Source: Lactarius indigo (taxonomy: Eukaryota > Basidiomycota > Agaricomycetes > Russulales > Russulaceae). Taken from it: 64,000 bases of DNA. Positions 11,315 to 22,395 of the stretch are shown one piece after another. The translations under genes and the position numbers were made by a program. The stretch's first letter is position 1; every line of letters starts with the position of its first letter. The stretch spans positions 1,984,001-2,048,000 of the forward strand of contig JAFKAC010000001.1 in assembly GCA_025766275.1 (NCBI GenBank), given 5' to 3'. The notes beneath the pieces were generated by a model. The model had not been told where the DNA came from, made no database searches, and saw only the letters and a list, made by a program, of their open reading frames with translations.

Positions 11315-12887
11315 ATGTGCTACATCTACGGCTCAGTTCAGGTCACCACCAGTGTTTGTCCGATGTGCAAGGTCTTCAAGCCTAGTGGTGCAAGGTATAA
11401 TCACTTATCAACTCTCCTCCGTAGCCTCATCTCCCCCCTCAGATGTCCCCACAAGCACGATGTGTGCAAGAATAGCGCCCTTCACCCACGCCACGACGTC
11501 GTGCACATGCGCAACGCCGAAGGTATCTCAACATCCCCGATACGTATACCACTGCCACCATTTTGACCCATCTCGTGTGTCATAGTTCAAACCTTCAATG
11601 GATGCGGTTACTGCAAGGTACGCTTTGTCCGATTACCTTGTCTAGTCAGCTCTCTCTTAGTGCTGGATGTACTAGTGGGCCCGCACCAACCCACCGCCAA
11701 AGCAAGCCGGATCTGCTAATCCTGGTTGGCCCGGGTGCTGTCGCAAACCGGAACCAGGCGAGAGTCGCTTGATTCCCCCAGCCGATTGGATTGCTGTGTC
11801 CACGGTCCATCACATTCCCGTTCCGCCTGAAGTCAAGTTGTTACTGGAGAGCATCAATTCAGTGACGTCCAAAAGTGGCAGTTCCTTCGGGAATTCCTCT
11901 CCGCTCGGGAAGTCCACATTGGCCTCCATTCCGCCCCCGTCTCTCGATCGGAGAAGCAGCTCAGGCGCCGTCCCGTCTCGGTCATCCTCTGCCCCTTATG
12001 CCCCTCGCACACAGCCCCTCGCCATTCCCATAAAGTCACGTTCGACCGGCAGCCCAAAAGAGCCAGTCGTATCACTCACCAGTGCCACTACCCGTACACC
12101 CCTTAGGGACAGTCCGCCCACTTCTAATTCGGCCTTGGTCGAGTTTGGGCCGACACATCACCGCAAAACCAGTGTCGATAATGCAGAGAAACGTGGCGAC
12201 TCCCCGAACACCCCATCTCCCCTCCGACGAAGCATTGAACTCGAGCGAGCGGAGTCTTCACGTGGCGCCCCCCGTCGCTCCTCGGTCTCAAAAGCCACCT
12301 CAGTATCACTAAAGTCACTTGTGGATCCACCCTCCGTTATTCGTCGTCGTGCTTCTATCACGGAGAGTCCATCACTTACCGGCCCGCAGCTTGCGTCCAT
12401 TGGCCGCCTTGAACGCCGAGAGACGATCTCCGCGGGCAGACCCAATACGAAGAAGTCGAGCCTTGACATCGATTTCAGCGTCCTCAGCATCTCGACGGGT
12501 TCCTCTAAGTCACCGATCAGCGCACACAGCGACAGCAGCGATTCAAGTTCCCAAAGTGGGAGTAGCGAGGGCACAATCACCTCAGACGGGGCATTCACCG
12601 ACTACCTCTCAGACGAATCAGATGCAGAGCTCCAAAAACAGGCCGAAGTCAGAGCTGCGCTACTCGCTCAAACACACGCCGAGGAACAGGAGTTCCGGGC
12701 TGCCCGACAGCAGCTTGCCAGCGTGGGCCTCCGCCCTCCCAAGTCATGGGGCACTGGAAATGGCAACAGTCAGGTGACCCCTCGCGCCCAGGGTACAGAT
12801 CAGGTGTATGGGGTGCTGTCAACTCCCTCATTTCCAGCCCCTACCAGAGGTCAGGTGGATGCAGTCGGTGTGGGCCGAGCCCGATGA
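11315..12887 (+). CDS. Cys/His-rich N-terminal domain protein of unknown function
   Basis: I do not recognise this as a named family. Three or so introns near 11.4-11.7 kb join into an N-terminal region with many Cys and His: CPMCK, CPHKHDVC, a His/Arg stretch, TFNGCGYCKWARTNPPP and WPGCCRKPEPGE. This looks like a compact metal-binding module of about 100 residues. After ADWIAVSTVHHIPVPPEV comes a long Ser/Pro/Thr/Arg-rich tail, then an acidic Ser run (SDSSDSSSQSGSSEG) and a possible helix near ELQKQAEVRAALLAQ. The tail is probably disordered and phosphorylated. The stop is TGA at 12885-12887. The start at 11315 is the first ATG and begins MCYIYGSV. The consistent splicing of Cys motifs supports a real protein. 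Confidence 0.65.
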
Positions 12888-13080
12888 GAGATTCTAGCCC
12901 GTTTGTGGGAACACGTGTCAAAACCAACTCGCATTTCTTCTTCTCCATTCTCAATATACATCCGTCGCTGTGTTGTTGTAATTAGGGAATATTCAGTCGG
13001 GCCGTGATGTGCCGTGTAGCCTGAGTGACCAAGCGAACTGGCGCTGTCGTTACCTGGGCTCCTGCCCCGTTGTCCTTCAA

Positions 13081-14646
13081 ATGAACCTTGCTCGGCATTC
13101 CATCTCTGCCACAGACCCTCTCGTGTTATACGATGTCCGGTTTGATTCCGATTGCCAGATATTCACCGCCTCTTCTCCAGAAGGTTTCGCCGTCTATCGC
13201 GTACTACCCTTGGACCTCCTCAAGAAGCGCGGTAAATATCGTCTGACCATCACCCCAGATTATGGTTGATCGTCCTCGACAGAGGTCAGCGGAGGCATAT
13301 TATCCTCTGTCGTCCCAATGCACTGCTCATCCCTATTATTCCTCGTCGGTGGCGGTAGAGACCCCCGGTACCCGCCCAATAAAGTCATATTCTGGAACGA
13401 GGCTCTCGGGAAAGAGGTCGCAGAGCTCGAATTCAGGGAGAAGGTCAGGGGACTCGCATGTCGTCGCGGCTGGCTTGCGGTGGCACTCCGCAGACGTGTG
13501 GTTGCTTTCGAGATAGGGGAAAGCATAAAGAGGTATGGCGAGTGGGACACCTACGAGAATACGAGGGGTGAGCACGTCTTCCGTCATTAGTACAAGGACA
13601 CCTCGAGATGGGCCGCGTCTTGTTAGGTGTCATAGCCATCGCCACTGGCGCATACTCGACCCTACTTGTCGCGCCTGCGCGACAACCTGGACATGTACAA
13701 CTTATCCATCTCCCACCCTGTCCCCCACCAATCCCTGTTGGCCCGCCCCCTTCTATCCCTCCTCGGCCGCCACCACCGGTGACGAAGCACCCGCATTCTG
13801 TCATTGTCGCACATAACACTGCCATCACGACCCTGGCTGTCACACCATCCGGACGATTACTCGCTACTACTTCTGTCCGAGGGACGTTAATTCGCGTATG
13901 GGATACTGCCACCGGAAAGCAGGTCCGCGAATTAAGACGCGGCTCTGATCAAGCAGAGATCTACGGCGTCGCCTTTCGCCCAGATGAAGCAGAAATCTGC
14001 GTCTGGAGCGATAAAGGCACCATCCACGTCTTCTCATTGGCCGCGGGAGCGGGGCTGTCGTGAGTGGTCTCACAATATCACATTCACGAACGCCGCACTT
14101 TCACTGCAAATCTCCTCTTTTAGAAATCGGCAGTCAAAGTTATCCTCGTTGACGTCGTTCATTCCGATCCCCAAATACTTCGAATCGGAATGGTCATATG
14201 CACGGTTTCGCATACCAACGCAGTCTGCGCACATCTCCTTGACGCAACAGGCCGCCGCGCGCGATGCAAACCCCGATCTCGCCGAAGAGGAGAAATGCAC
14301 GGTCGGCTGGATCGAGGCACCGACCTCCCCTCAAACCACTGCAGCTGCACCATCACCCGTGACCGATTACCAGCTGGTCGCTCTTACGTATACCGGCGGT
14401 TGGTACCGCCTAGCCCTCCCCAACAAGAAGCCGTCCTCCGTGCCTGCGGGCTCTGCGCAGACCAATATCACTTCTTCCGGATCCGTGCGTTCGGGGACAG
14501 CGCGACCGCCTAGTGTGTCGTCTGTTGCCGGAGGGGGGCGCGCCGACAAAGGCAAGGGTGTTTCCCGAGATTCTGATAGGAAAGAAGGTCGCGATTGCAC
14601 TCTGTTGGAGTTCAGACGCTTCGGCAGCTGGGATGGATGGGGCTAG
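13081..14646 (+). CDS. HSV2: PROPPIN phosphoinositide-binding beta-propeller (WIPI3/4, Hsv2 type)
   Basis: PROPPINs are seven-bladed propellers that bind PI3P and PI(3,5)P2 and work in autophagy and vacuole traffic. The frame begins MNLARHSISATDPLVLYDVR. It contains the Hsv2/WIPI4-type block FLVGGGRDPRYPPNKVIFW, then GAYSTLLVAPARQPGHVQL, VAHNTAITTLAVTPSGRLLA and RVWDTATGKQVRELRRG. The LRRG near 13931-13943 stands where the family has F/LRRG, the two lipid-site arginines. GVAFRPDEAEICVWSDKGT follows. A proline-rich loop (PPCPPPIPVGPPPSIPPRPP) interrupts a blade, and the last part carries a Ser/Gly/Lys-rich insertion. Introns are about 60 nt. The YPPNKV block separates it from Atg18 itself. Confidence 0.87.
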
Positions 14647-14761
14647 ACGACGGATTCACGATTACACCATGACGCATGCATGTACCAGTAACTGTATCCA
14701 CTAGGCTTAGACATCATTAATTAGTCAATGATCGGCCCGACCTCACTCAACCTCGACTACG

Positions 14762-16631
14762 ATGGCGACGGTTCAAACAATCGTTGAACCGTTTCGTCCA
14801 TACAGCTCATCATGTGGATATTGTAACAGCAACAGAAATACGAACTTCCAGTCTGCATGCCTCCACGCGTATCGCATGTCGTGTTCGGTGTGATCTTCTC
14901 TTTTCCACGCCGCGAGGCCTGCGTATGTGGTATGCTCAAGGACGACCGAAAGGTCTATCAAAGGATGATCGATCGCGGCTGGCGCAGATCGGGTCTATTC
15001 TGCTACAAGCCCGATCTCAAACGATCGTGCTGCCCGCAATACGCCATCAAGTGCGTGTGATGCTGCTGTCGGGCAGTGATGTGGGTCTCTGATCTCCTCC
15101 GCTGCTCAGGCTGGACGCGACTGAGTTCAAGGCGTCGAAGAGTCAGCGCAAGCTCATTAATCGGTGAGTCAAGCCCGCCGGGGCGTCGTATGGCCCCGCA
15201 CACGCGCCGATGCTGATCGCTCCGCACTGGGCCTCCTCTTCCCCGATAGTTGGAACCGCTTCGTGTTTGGGGGCGATAATGAGGCTGGTGAAGACACGGC
15301 GTAGGTCAGGAAGCTGTACCACATGACCGTGATATACCTATCGGAGAGCATTTCTAGGCCGCGCAAGGGCAAGGGCTCGTCGAACGAGTCCCAATTCGTC
15401 CTGGAGGACGCGATCCACGCGTCAGAGAATGCCTTGAATGGTTCTACACACGTCTTCGAGGTTAGTGCCTGGGAACATAGTTAGTCTGTCTCTCACGGAG
15501 GTCATGTGGATTTTTACAGGTCACCCTGGAGCCTTCTGGTTACTCGGACGAGAAATTCGCCTTGTTTCAGAGTTACGAGAAACACATACACAAGAATACC
15601 GAGAAGATCAGCGGTGATTTCAAGCGATTTCTTGTAGAGACCCCCCTACAGGTGAGTATGTCCATTTCCGTGGATGGACAACTTCGTCTAAGACAGTCCC
15701 TCAGAGGGAACCCATACCCTATCCTTCGACGCCACCAGCTCGTCTTCCTTCCCACTATGGCTCATATCATCAGCTTTACCGCCTTGACGGTAGACTTGTG
15801 GCTTTGGGCGTGATAGACATCTTACCCAGCTGCGTCTCGAGCGTATACTTCATGTGGGAGAAGGAATACGAGAAGTTTTCTCTCGGAAAAGTCGGTCGTG
15901 GAGCCCGCGAGATTATGACGTCTGCCTGACCCTTCGACTATCCCAGCTGAGTGCTTTGCGAGAAATCTCGCTGGCCAAGGAATTTCACGATGCTGGCATC
16001 TCACAACTGAAACATCTGTATATGGGTCAGAACATCGTCACTTAAGTAACTTGGATTGCGAGCACTGATGATTCCATTGTGTAGGGTACTACATCTACAC
16101 CTGTCAGAAGATGAAGTACAAAGGAGAATACTCGCCCTCTTTCTTAGCTGACCCGGTACGTGCGACTTTTTAGCACTTCCGGTTCTCAGACTTATTCGCC
16201 TACTAAATAGGAAGATTTTACTTGGCACCCGTTGCCTGCGTGCCAGAGGGAACTAGAACGATTTAGATATGCTTGTTTTGCACATCCTGAGCATTCATTG
16301 GAAGGGCCTCCACCATCACTCGGAATCGGTGCGTACTCGTATGCTCGATTATCGTTTACTTACAGTGGTAAATTTCATTGAAGAACCTCCCCCAAAAATA
16401 CCGGAGAAAGAATTGAGCCATGTGCGCTACTTTATGGGTACGCGAGAAGACCCGTCAAGAGTCGTGACAGTGACAGTGAGTTGTTTTTCACGACGACCCT
16501 CGTGCTCGTTGAAAGATCTGTGGCGGCAGAAGTCGAAACATTGGAAGAACCAGATGTCGCGCGAGAATATCTTGTACGCTGTAGAATACCTAGGAGTAGA
16601 GTTGTCGCAAGATGTGTTATTCTTGCCCTGA
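14762..16631 (+). CDS. ATE1: Arginyl-tRNA--protein transferase
   Basis: ATE1 transfers Arg from arginyl-tRNA to N-terminal Asp, Glu or oxidised Cys, marking proteins for the Arg/N-degron pathway. The N-terminal block has [10 protein letters not shown], then [20 protein letters not shown] and SCCPQYAIK, which include the conserved CxxC and CC motifs. Later exons give [36 protein letters not shown] and [20 protein letters not shown]. It closes with [16 protein letters not shown] and TGA at 16629-16631. At least eight short introns are needed. All junctions I checked keep the frame. Length is about 450 residues, usual for fungal ATE1. It is followed closely by IMP2 on the same strand, but each would have its own promoter. 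Confidence 0.92.
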
Positions 16632-16802
16632 GGATGTTGTAGAGTAGATTTTTCATTCGAGTTATCTGCCAAGCCAAGCACGGGGTTCGCCATGGTGAAC
16701 CTGAACCTTAACTTAGCGTAAGCGCACGACAAAGCGAGTCTCCTCTTCCGGACTCGGGTTCCGACGCCTCGGTCGGTGTTGTTTCGAACTTTGCGCATTT
16801 CA

Positions 16803-17676
16803 ATGCGTACCGCAGCAGGCCATTCCTCTCGCAACCCTGGCCGCTTCTTCCACAGTGGCACAAAGTCCTCCTGGACCTGGAAAAACCGCTTCTCCACAAA
16901 CAGCAACCCCGCCTTGCGATTGATCTGGTCGACGCTCTTCTGGCTCCCTACCCTCACTGTCTTTACGCAAGTCGGGTGCACGATCCGTGCCGTGACCGGC
17001 GATAGCATGCAGGTCGGCAAGGAACAACAACTTCATCTCACCCCTCCGTTGCTTACAATAACGTTGTTTTTGCCAGCTAGCCGACGTTGAATCCTGACCT
17101 ATCACGCCCTCGAGACGTCGCCCTCTTCAATCGCTGGTCCATCGTGATGAAGCGGCGGTACGAGCGTGGGGACGTCGTCGCGTTCAGGTCGGTGCAGCAT
17201 TCGCGACTGTGTTATTAGGAGCTAGAACTCACAAACGGTTCCAGGTCACCCCAGGAGCACGGCAAGCTATTGGTCAAGCGGCTCGTTGCCCTTCCGGGAG
17301 ACAAGGTGAGCAAGACAACCTATTGCTCGCTCATCTGGTGACCCCCTTCCTCTCTGATACCTCGTTCTGGTTGTGCGTCCGACTAAGGTGAAAACGCTGC
17401 CACCGTACGCGGACGTGGAGGTCGTCGTCCCCGAGGGTCATGGATGGCTAGAGGGTGACGCGTCATTCAACTCTGAGGACAGCAATCACTTCGGACCGGT
17501 AAGCCTGGTTAAGTCCTTGCTGGTGTCCAATTGTTCACTCACTTAACTAGGTTCCTTTGGCCTTGATCGATTCCAAATTGACGTACGTTGTTTGGCCCCC
17601 AAAGCGGCTCGGTGCCATCACTTCCCATACGACCGGCACCCAGTCCGAAAGAGTTGTCGCCTTACCGCGTTCTTAA
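16803..17676 (+). CDS. IMP2: Mitochondrial inner membrane protease subunit 2
   Basis: This is a type I signal peptidase-like serine protease that trims presequences in the intermembrane space, working with Imp1. The N-terminus MRTAAGHSSRNPGRFFHSG is basic and Ser-rich, as a mitochondrial presequence. A hydrophobic segment (LIWSTLFWLPTLTVF) anchors it. The catalytic Ser lies in AVTGDSMQPTLNPD, split by an intron after MQ (near 17010). The general-base Lys lies in LLVKRLVALPGDKV. The C-terminal blocks HFGPVPLALIDSK and VVWPPKRLGA are family-typical. TAA is at 17674-17676. I chose ATG 16803; upstream in-frame triplets are only GTG and TTG. About 200 residues, normal for the family. Confidence 0.92.
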
Positions 17677-17862
17677 AGTTTTTCATGTCATTTTATGGGA
17701 CCGGATTTCCCCCAGGCTGCTCAACGCCACAGGGAGCTTTCGCTTTTAAGAGTGCCACTATTTAGCGTGTGATGGTCATCGATGCATACAACTTTTGTCA
17801 CTACAACTGGACGTGATATCTACCATGCGACGGGATACTGTAACCCGCAGTCCACTAGGGGA

Positions 17863-18833
17863 TCAATCGAACTCAGGCTTCAGGTCATCAACATGTCCCC
17901 CTGGAATGGGCGACTGCGCTTGAGCCACGCCCTCTTGAGAGCGTATCTTTCGTTCCCTTTCCGTCCGCAACGCCTGAGCCCTGCGATCATCCATGAATGC
18001 CTCCTTTGCCTAGAAACACGACCGAGTTCTTAGCGAAAACGGTGCTTTTGGTAGCGAGAAGGAGACACACCCTCTTTATCCGGAGCTCCTCTTCCACCTT
18101 GGCCATCCTCACCTTGAGTCCCTCGTCCTCTTCCTTGCCCGCCGTCTGCAGCGCTTCGCGCAGGATAGCCGCACCGATCCGCAGATCCGACAGGTGCTTG
18201 TCATTGAACGTGTAGTAAGGCTGGAACTGGTCGACCTACGCGAGTAATAGTGTGCGGGTTCGTGTGAGTCTCGGAACTCAACTGCGGGGGGGGGAAAGGC
18301 TAGACCTCAGGGCGGAAACCCATCTGCGGTGGAATAGCGTGTGAGGCAGGACCGAGACTCGGGAAGCAGAGCATAATTTCGACGGACCGCGACGGCGTAT
18401 TCGAGGGAGCCCTTGGGATCCACGATATCCCGCTTAATAATCGTATTTGTAGGCTTGAATTGGCGAAACTTGGGGTTGTTGGGCTCGCGGAGCAAATTCT
18501 CGGCGATTGTTGACAGGGTCTATTAGGAAAGGAACACAGTGAATAAAGACATTCTCCGAGCGAGCTCCCTAGATTTACGTGTAGTGCTCTCAATGCAACA
18601 TCCTTAGAATTCGGCCGCATGATGCCTGGATCTACGAGACGGCGAAATTCGATGCGTTTTGCGTGATTTGCGTCGAACGGCTGCGGATCTTGCACTGCAT
18701 CTAGAAGAGGCGAAGCACCCCTATTGAGTCGTCGCTCAAGAGCAGTTAATCGCTCCTGACGAGCAGAACTGGACGACGCGTCGCGCTGCGGGGAAAGACG
18801 TAAAGATTTTTCTTGCTCATCGAATTGTGACAT
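17863..18833 (-). CDS. PUB-domain protein, likely p97/Cdc48 adaptor
   Basis: PUB domains bind the C-terminal tail of the p97/Cdc48 ATPase and occur in peptide:N-glycanase and UBX proteins. Here the spliced protein runs MSQFDEQEKSLRLSPQRD, a Ser/Arg-rich linker, then the PUB block LSTIAENLLREPNNPKFRQF, KPTNTIIKRDIVDPKGSLEY, AVAMGFRPEV and FQPYYTFNDKHLSDLRIGA. A charged helix follows (VRMAKVEEELRIKR) and a short tail ending DDLKPEFD. No UBX or transglutaminase domain is present, so it is a small PUB-only protein of about 240 residues. Introns sit within the GSLEYAVA/MGFRPE/VDQFQ region. A role as Cdc48 cofactor is inferred from the domain alone. Confidence 0.78.
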
Positions 18834-18932
18834 TGAACGGAACGAGACGGGAACGAGAGGAGATCACGACACAGATTAGGGATACGATCACGTGGACGAT
18901 CCTGTCAACATATTATACAATTCCAGTTACAA

Positions 18933-21900
18933 TTACGAAGAATCCTCCTCGTCGTCACTTCCAGTTGCCTGTGTCGCTTCTCGGTCTGCGAAAATCCGCC
19001 TCACGTCTGGCCGATTGCGTAGTGCACCGGGATGGTATGCTTGCCTCTGCGGTTCATCCTCGGCGGACGAGCCATCGCTACTCCCAGAAGTCTCACGCTG
19101 CCGGCCAGCGGGTTCTTCACGCGCAAACAATCGGCCCTGACGACGTATGGGAGCCGTGAGTCCGGGGAACGACTGCGTTCGTAGGCGCGATAAGAAGGAC
19201 GCATTATCAGGAGGTCGGGCATCTGTAGGTTGTGTTGGGGCTACCCATCCCTCGGGAGCATCCAGTGTCCGGGTGTCGAAGTCGTCATCGTCACTCTCGG
19301 CTTGAGGCTCCACCGCACGACTCATATTACTTTGAAGCCCCGCAGAAGCCGGTCGCAATGGCTCGTTAGACACACGAAAGGAAGGACCTGGCTGTGCGGT
19401 CTTGGTTGCTTGACGTCCAAGGTAGATTTGACGCTCCAAGCGCATACGGTTCTTTATCATGTGTAGCTAGGGAGAGAATAAGCAGCATATCCTGCGGTAC
19501 TGGCAAGCTACAAACCTTGGGCCATGTTCACAAATTGACCAACGTGCAGTAAGCGTGCCATCTCTGGTGGGTCGGGGTCCGTCAAGATTCGTAACCAATC
19601 CTGTTTCCATTAACGTGTGAGCTGCATACAACTGGTGAGGGTGGGGGAACAACCATAAAGCGAGTTCTTGGCCAAATTCTGTATGAAAACAAGATAAATC
19701 CTGAGTGACTGCAGCAGCAATAAACGGCTTACGTTACTGCCCCATCGAACCGCTGGAGGAAAACGCTAGACCAATCGGACCCAAGAATTTCGGGAAGCAG
19801 ATCTAAATCACGAATAACCTGATATATACCGGTTGTTAGGGCTAACCAAGTGGCAGGAACTCGAGAAGACGAACCTTGAAGTTCTTTGTAAGCTCCAATT
19901 TGAGCCACTGCTCAGCAGCTGAGAGCAAAAAGTTTCCCCTCCAACCTGCCCGTAACAAATCTTAGTATGATGGCATTCTAGTCAAGATCCAGCCTACCTT
20001 TGCTCTTCCTGTGGGCCACAGGTTTGCCTGCCGACCCTCGTGGGGCAAAGAAGAACAGGTGTACATGAGGATTTGCTTGAGCAACAACAGGGTGTGTGAC
20101 TGAGAAGGGAGGGAATTAACGCCCGATTCGTCACGCACGCGTGTCATTTACCATTAAAAAGAAGGTGAAGAGACTGAAGTGGTATGTCTACCCTGGAAAA
20201 GCACTGAGTAACGGGAACTGCGTCACAATCACATTTGAAGGTCTGCTTACCGCAGAGATCCATCTTTGAACTTGCTCCCCCAATTCCAAGGCACCAACCG
20301 ACCAGTCTTGAGCTTCTGCATTAGTACCACCGGATTCATAATACCCGGAACAGCAGCTGTCGCCAGCAAAGCGGACCAGATAACGGTATCAGGGGCAGTG
20401 ATATAGTTTAATACTTTAGTAGGTCTGCAACCTTTCGTAAGAACACGATAAGAAGCCTTAGACTCAGCCTTACGAATGTCGGTCAGAAGGGACAACAGAA
20501 ATATTGAGCACACGACCAGTCTTATTGTAGGCTTCTCGGAACGTCATCGATCCAAAGGTGAACCAACACGCCTGTGAAAATCATTGTTAACTTGGAGAGG
20601 GCGGATCCATGAGTTGTACCTTCCGGGCCCAGTCAACAGAGTCAAACCGAGCACCAGTTTTCCAAAATCTAGTAGCCCAGACGTTGATTGGTTCCTCACA
20701 GGCGTTGATCTTGTTGGCAAGTTCTGGGACCAATATTTGCCTGAGTTCGTCATCCGTATGCGTGCAGGCCAATGCGGCGACCAAGGCGCCCGCTGATGTC
20801 CCAGTTATAATCCGAGGTAGAAGTTTCGCATCGAGAAAGGCTTTGACAACACCGAAATGGTCTGCAGGCCATATCGGTAAGTCGGTTCCCTTGTCTGCAC
20901 GCATTGACTACTTACAATATGCGAATGTGGCCCCGCCTGAGAGACAAAGGGCAGTAAGACCTAGATTAGTGTTGGCATTTTTGAAGAACCGTTTTTTCTC
21001 TTCGTTAGATAGAAGCGGGGTTTCACGAATATACTTGAGTGCGCTTTCCAGTTCGTCGATGTATGCTGGGTCCGAATTAGTTGAATGAAACAGAACGCGC
21101 CTCGATGCCTCACATTCTATTAAGTCTTTGGTTCCGTAATAGGTCTGCAACGAGTTGACTTCACGTGCGCCAATGATTTACGATGTGCCTACCTCGCTGT
21201 ATAATCTGTGGCGCAATTAGTGGTGATCGGCGTGTGTCCGTGAGAACAAACCTAGGTGACTCAACACCAGCGAAACTATTGCGAATACAAGTCTCCAAGA
21301 TTTCTAAGACACCGCGAACGTCGTTGTTCGCCCGAAATGTTCGCAAGGACTTCTTGACCTGCAAGGAACACCCTAGGTGTCAATTACGGAAGTAGGAATA
21401 GCAGCAGAACACTCCGACCTTCCGGACCAGGCGCCAGTCATAGTATGGGTCCTCGTCAGACCGCTTCCATTCATCGAAATCAAGAAAATCGTCGAGTACC
21501 GAGGCTGCGTCCACCCATTCCTAAACCGGGATTAATGCGTTAAGTCCCGCACAAGAAGGTCAGGACCATACTTCGTAGGTCCTGGATGCCCGCAACTGCT
21601 TCCTCAACTGGCCTTTGCGGCCACGCCCTATGAAGAATTCATTAATGATTGGATTTTTTACAAGGTGGATTCTACTGACACGCTGATAACCATTCCTTCG
21701 CATTAACCACCTGGCGGAATTGCCACATAAAAGCCGAATTCGCATGCAATAAATAAGCCAATCAATAACTGCGTTTACAGAAGTCAGCTCAACGACGGTG
21801 GGGTCAAATAAATGGTATACTGACCAACAGTGGCCACCGTAAGAGGATATACAGCCACTCTTGTTTCTTATGAGGCGGTCCTGTCCTTTTCTTCCGTCTG

Positions 21901-22272
21901 GATTCGCTATTAGGAACAGAACCAGTCACAAAACGACGAACGCGCACCTGTTCACCTTGATATTAACTGGGGCAAAATCTGACATCGCAGACACTTTGCG
22001 TATTCGCGTGGTTCCAATCGATTGGGGCACCGTTGGGCTGTTTGGTTGTGAAGGGCCGGAGGTTGCATAGTCTACAACCGATTTGCCATCAGCCGTGAGG
22101 GCTTCTTCGAAAGCCCTCATATGACTGTCACGACCCTAGCGTCAATCAAGGAGTCCAAATGACCACGGATACCTCAAGGGACATACTCTTCGTCTACATA
22201 TGTGAATGGATCAAGAAGTCTGTGGGTTGTGGAAGGAAAAGTGCGGCGCCTTCGCAAGTCGGAATGAGACAT
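18933..22272 (-). CDS. Patatin-like triacylglycerol lipase/phospholipase (Tgl3/4/5 type)
   Basis: This is a patatin-fold serine hydrolase, related to yeast lipid-droplet lipases Tgl3-5 and plant SDP1, releasing fatty acids from triacylglycerol. The oxyanion strip reads ALCLSGGATFAYYHFGVV. The nucleophile Ser is in ITGTSAGALVAAL (near 20795) and the catalytic Asp in GSKFKDGSLR (near 20260). Upstream are KSLRTFRANNDVRGVLEILE, RLYSETYYGTKDLIE and a hydrophobic N-terminal segment (WLYILLRWPLL) that may anchor it. Downstream are ITAPDTVIWSALLATAAVPG and HMIKNRMRLERQIYLGRQA. The tail is Ser/Glu-rich and ends GSDDEEDSS. The start MSHSDLRRRRTFPSTT at 22272 is the only good ATG. At least a dozen introns; no frame break seen. 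Confidence 0.87.
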
Positions 22273-22395
22273 GGTAGAACGGAACCAAGTTACAATATAA
22301 TAAAAGAGAGAGAGCGGAAAACGAGTGATGTGTCCTTGCGGAGTGCACGCATAAGGTACATAACATTGCAACCCATCAGCCAATTTCACGTGACA

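Noticed and set aside
12158..12598. 146-codon minus-strand frame
   Set aside because: It is antisense to the Ser/Arg-rich tail of the Cys-rich gene; low-complexity codons create open frames on both strands.
16427..17020. 197-codon minus-strand frame
   Set aside because: It overlaps the last exon of ATE1 and the first exon of IMP2 on the opposite strand and shows no motif; both sense genes are clear.
20609..21088. 159-codon plus-strand frame
   Set aside because: It is antisense to the catalytic exons of the patatin-type lipase and has no family sign.
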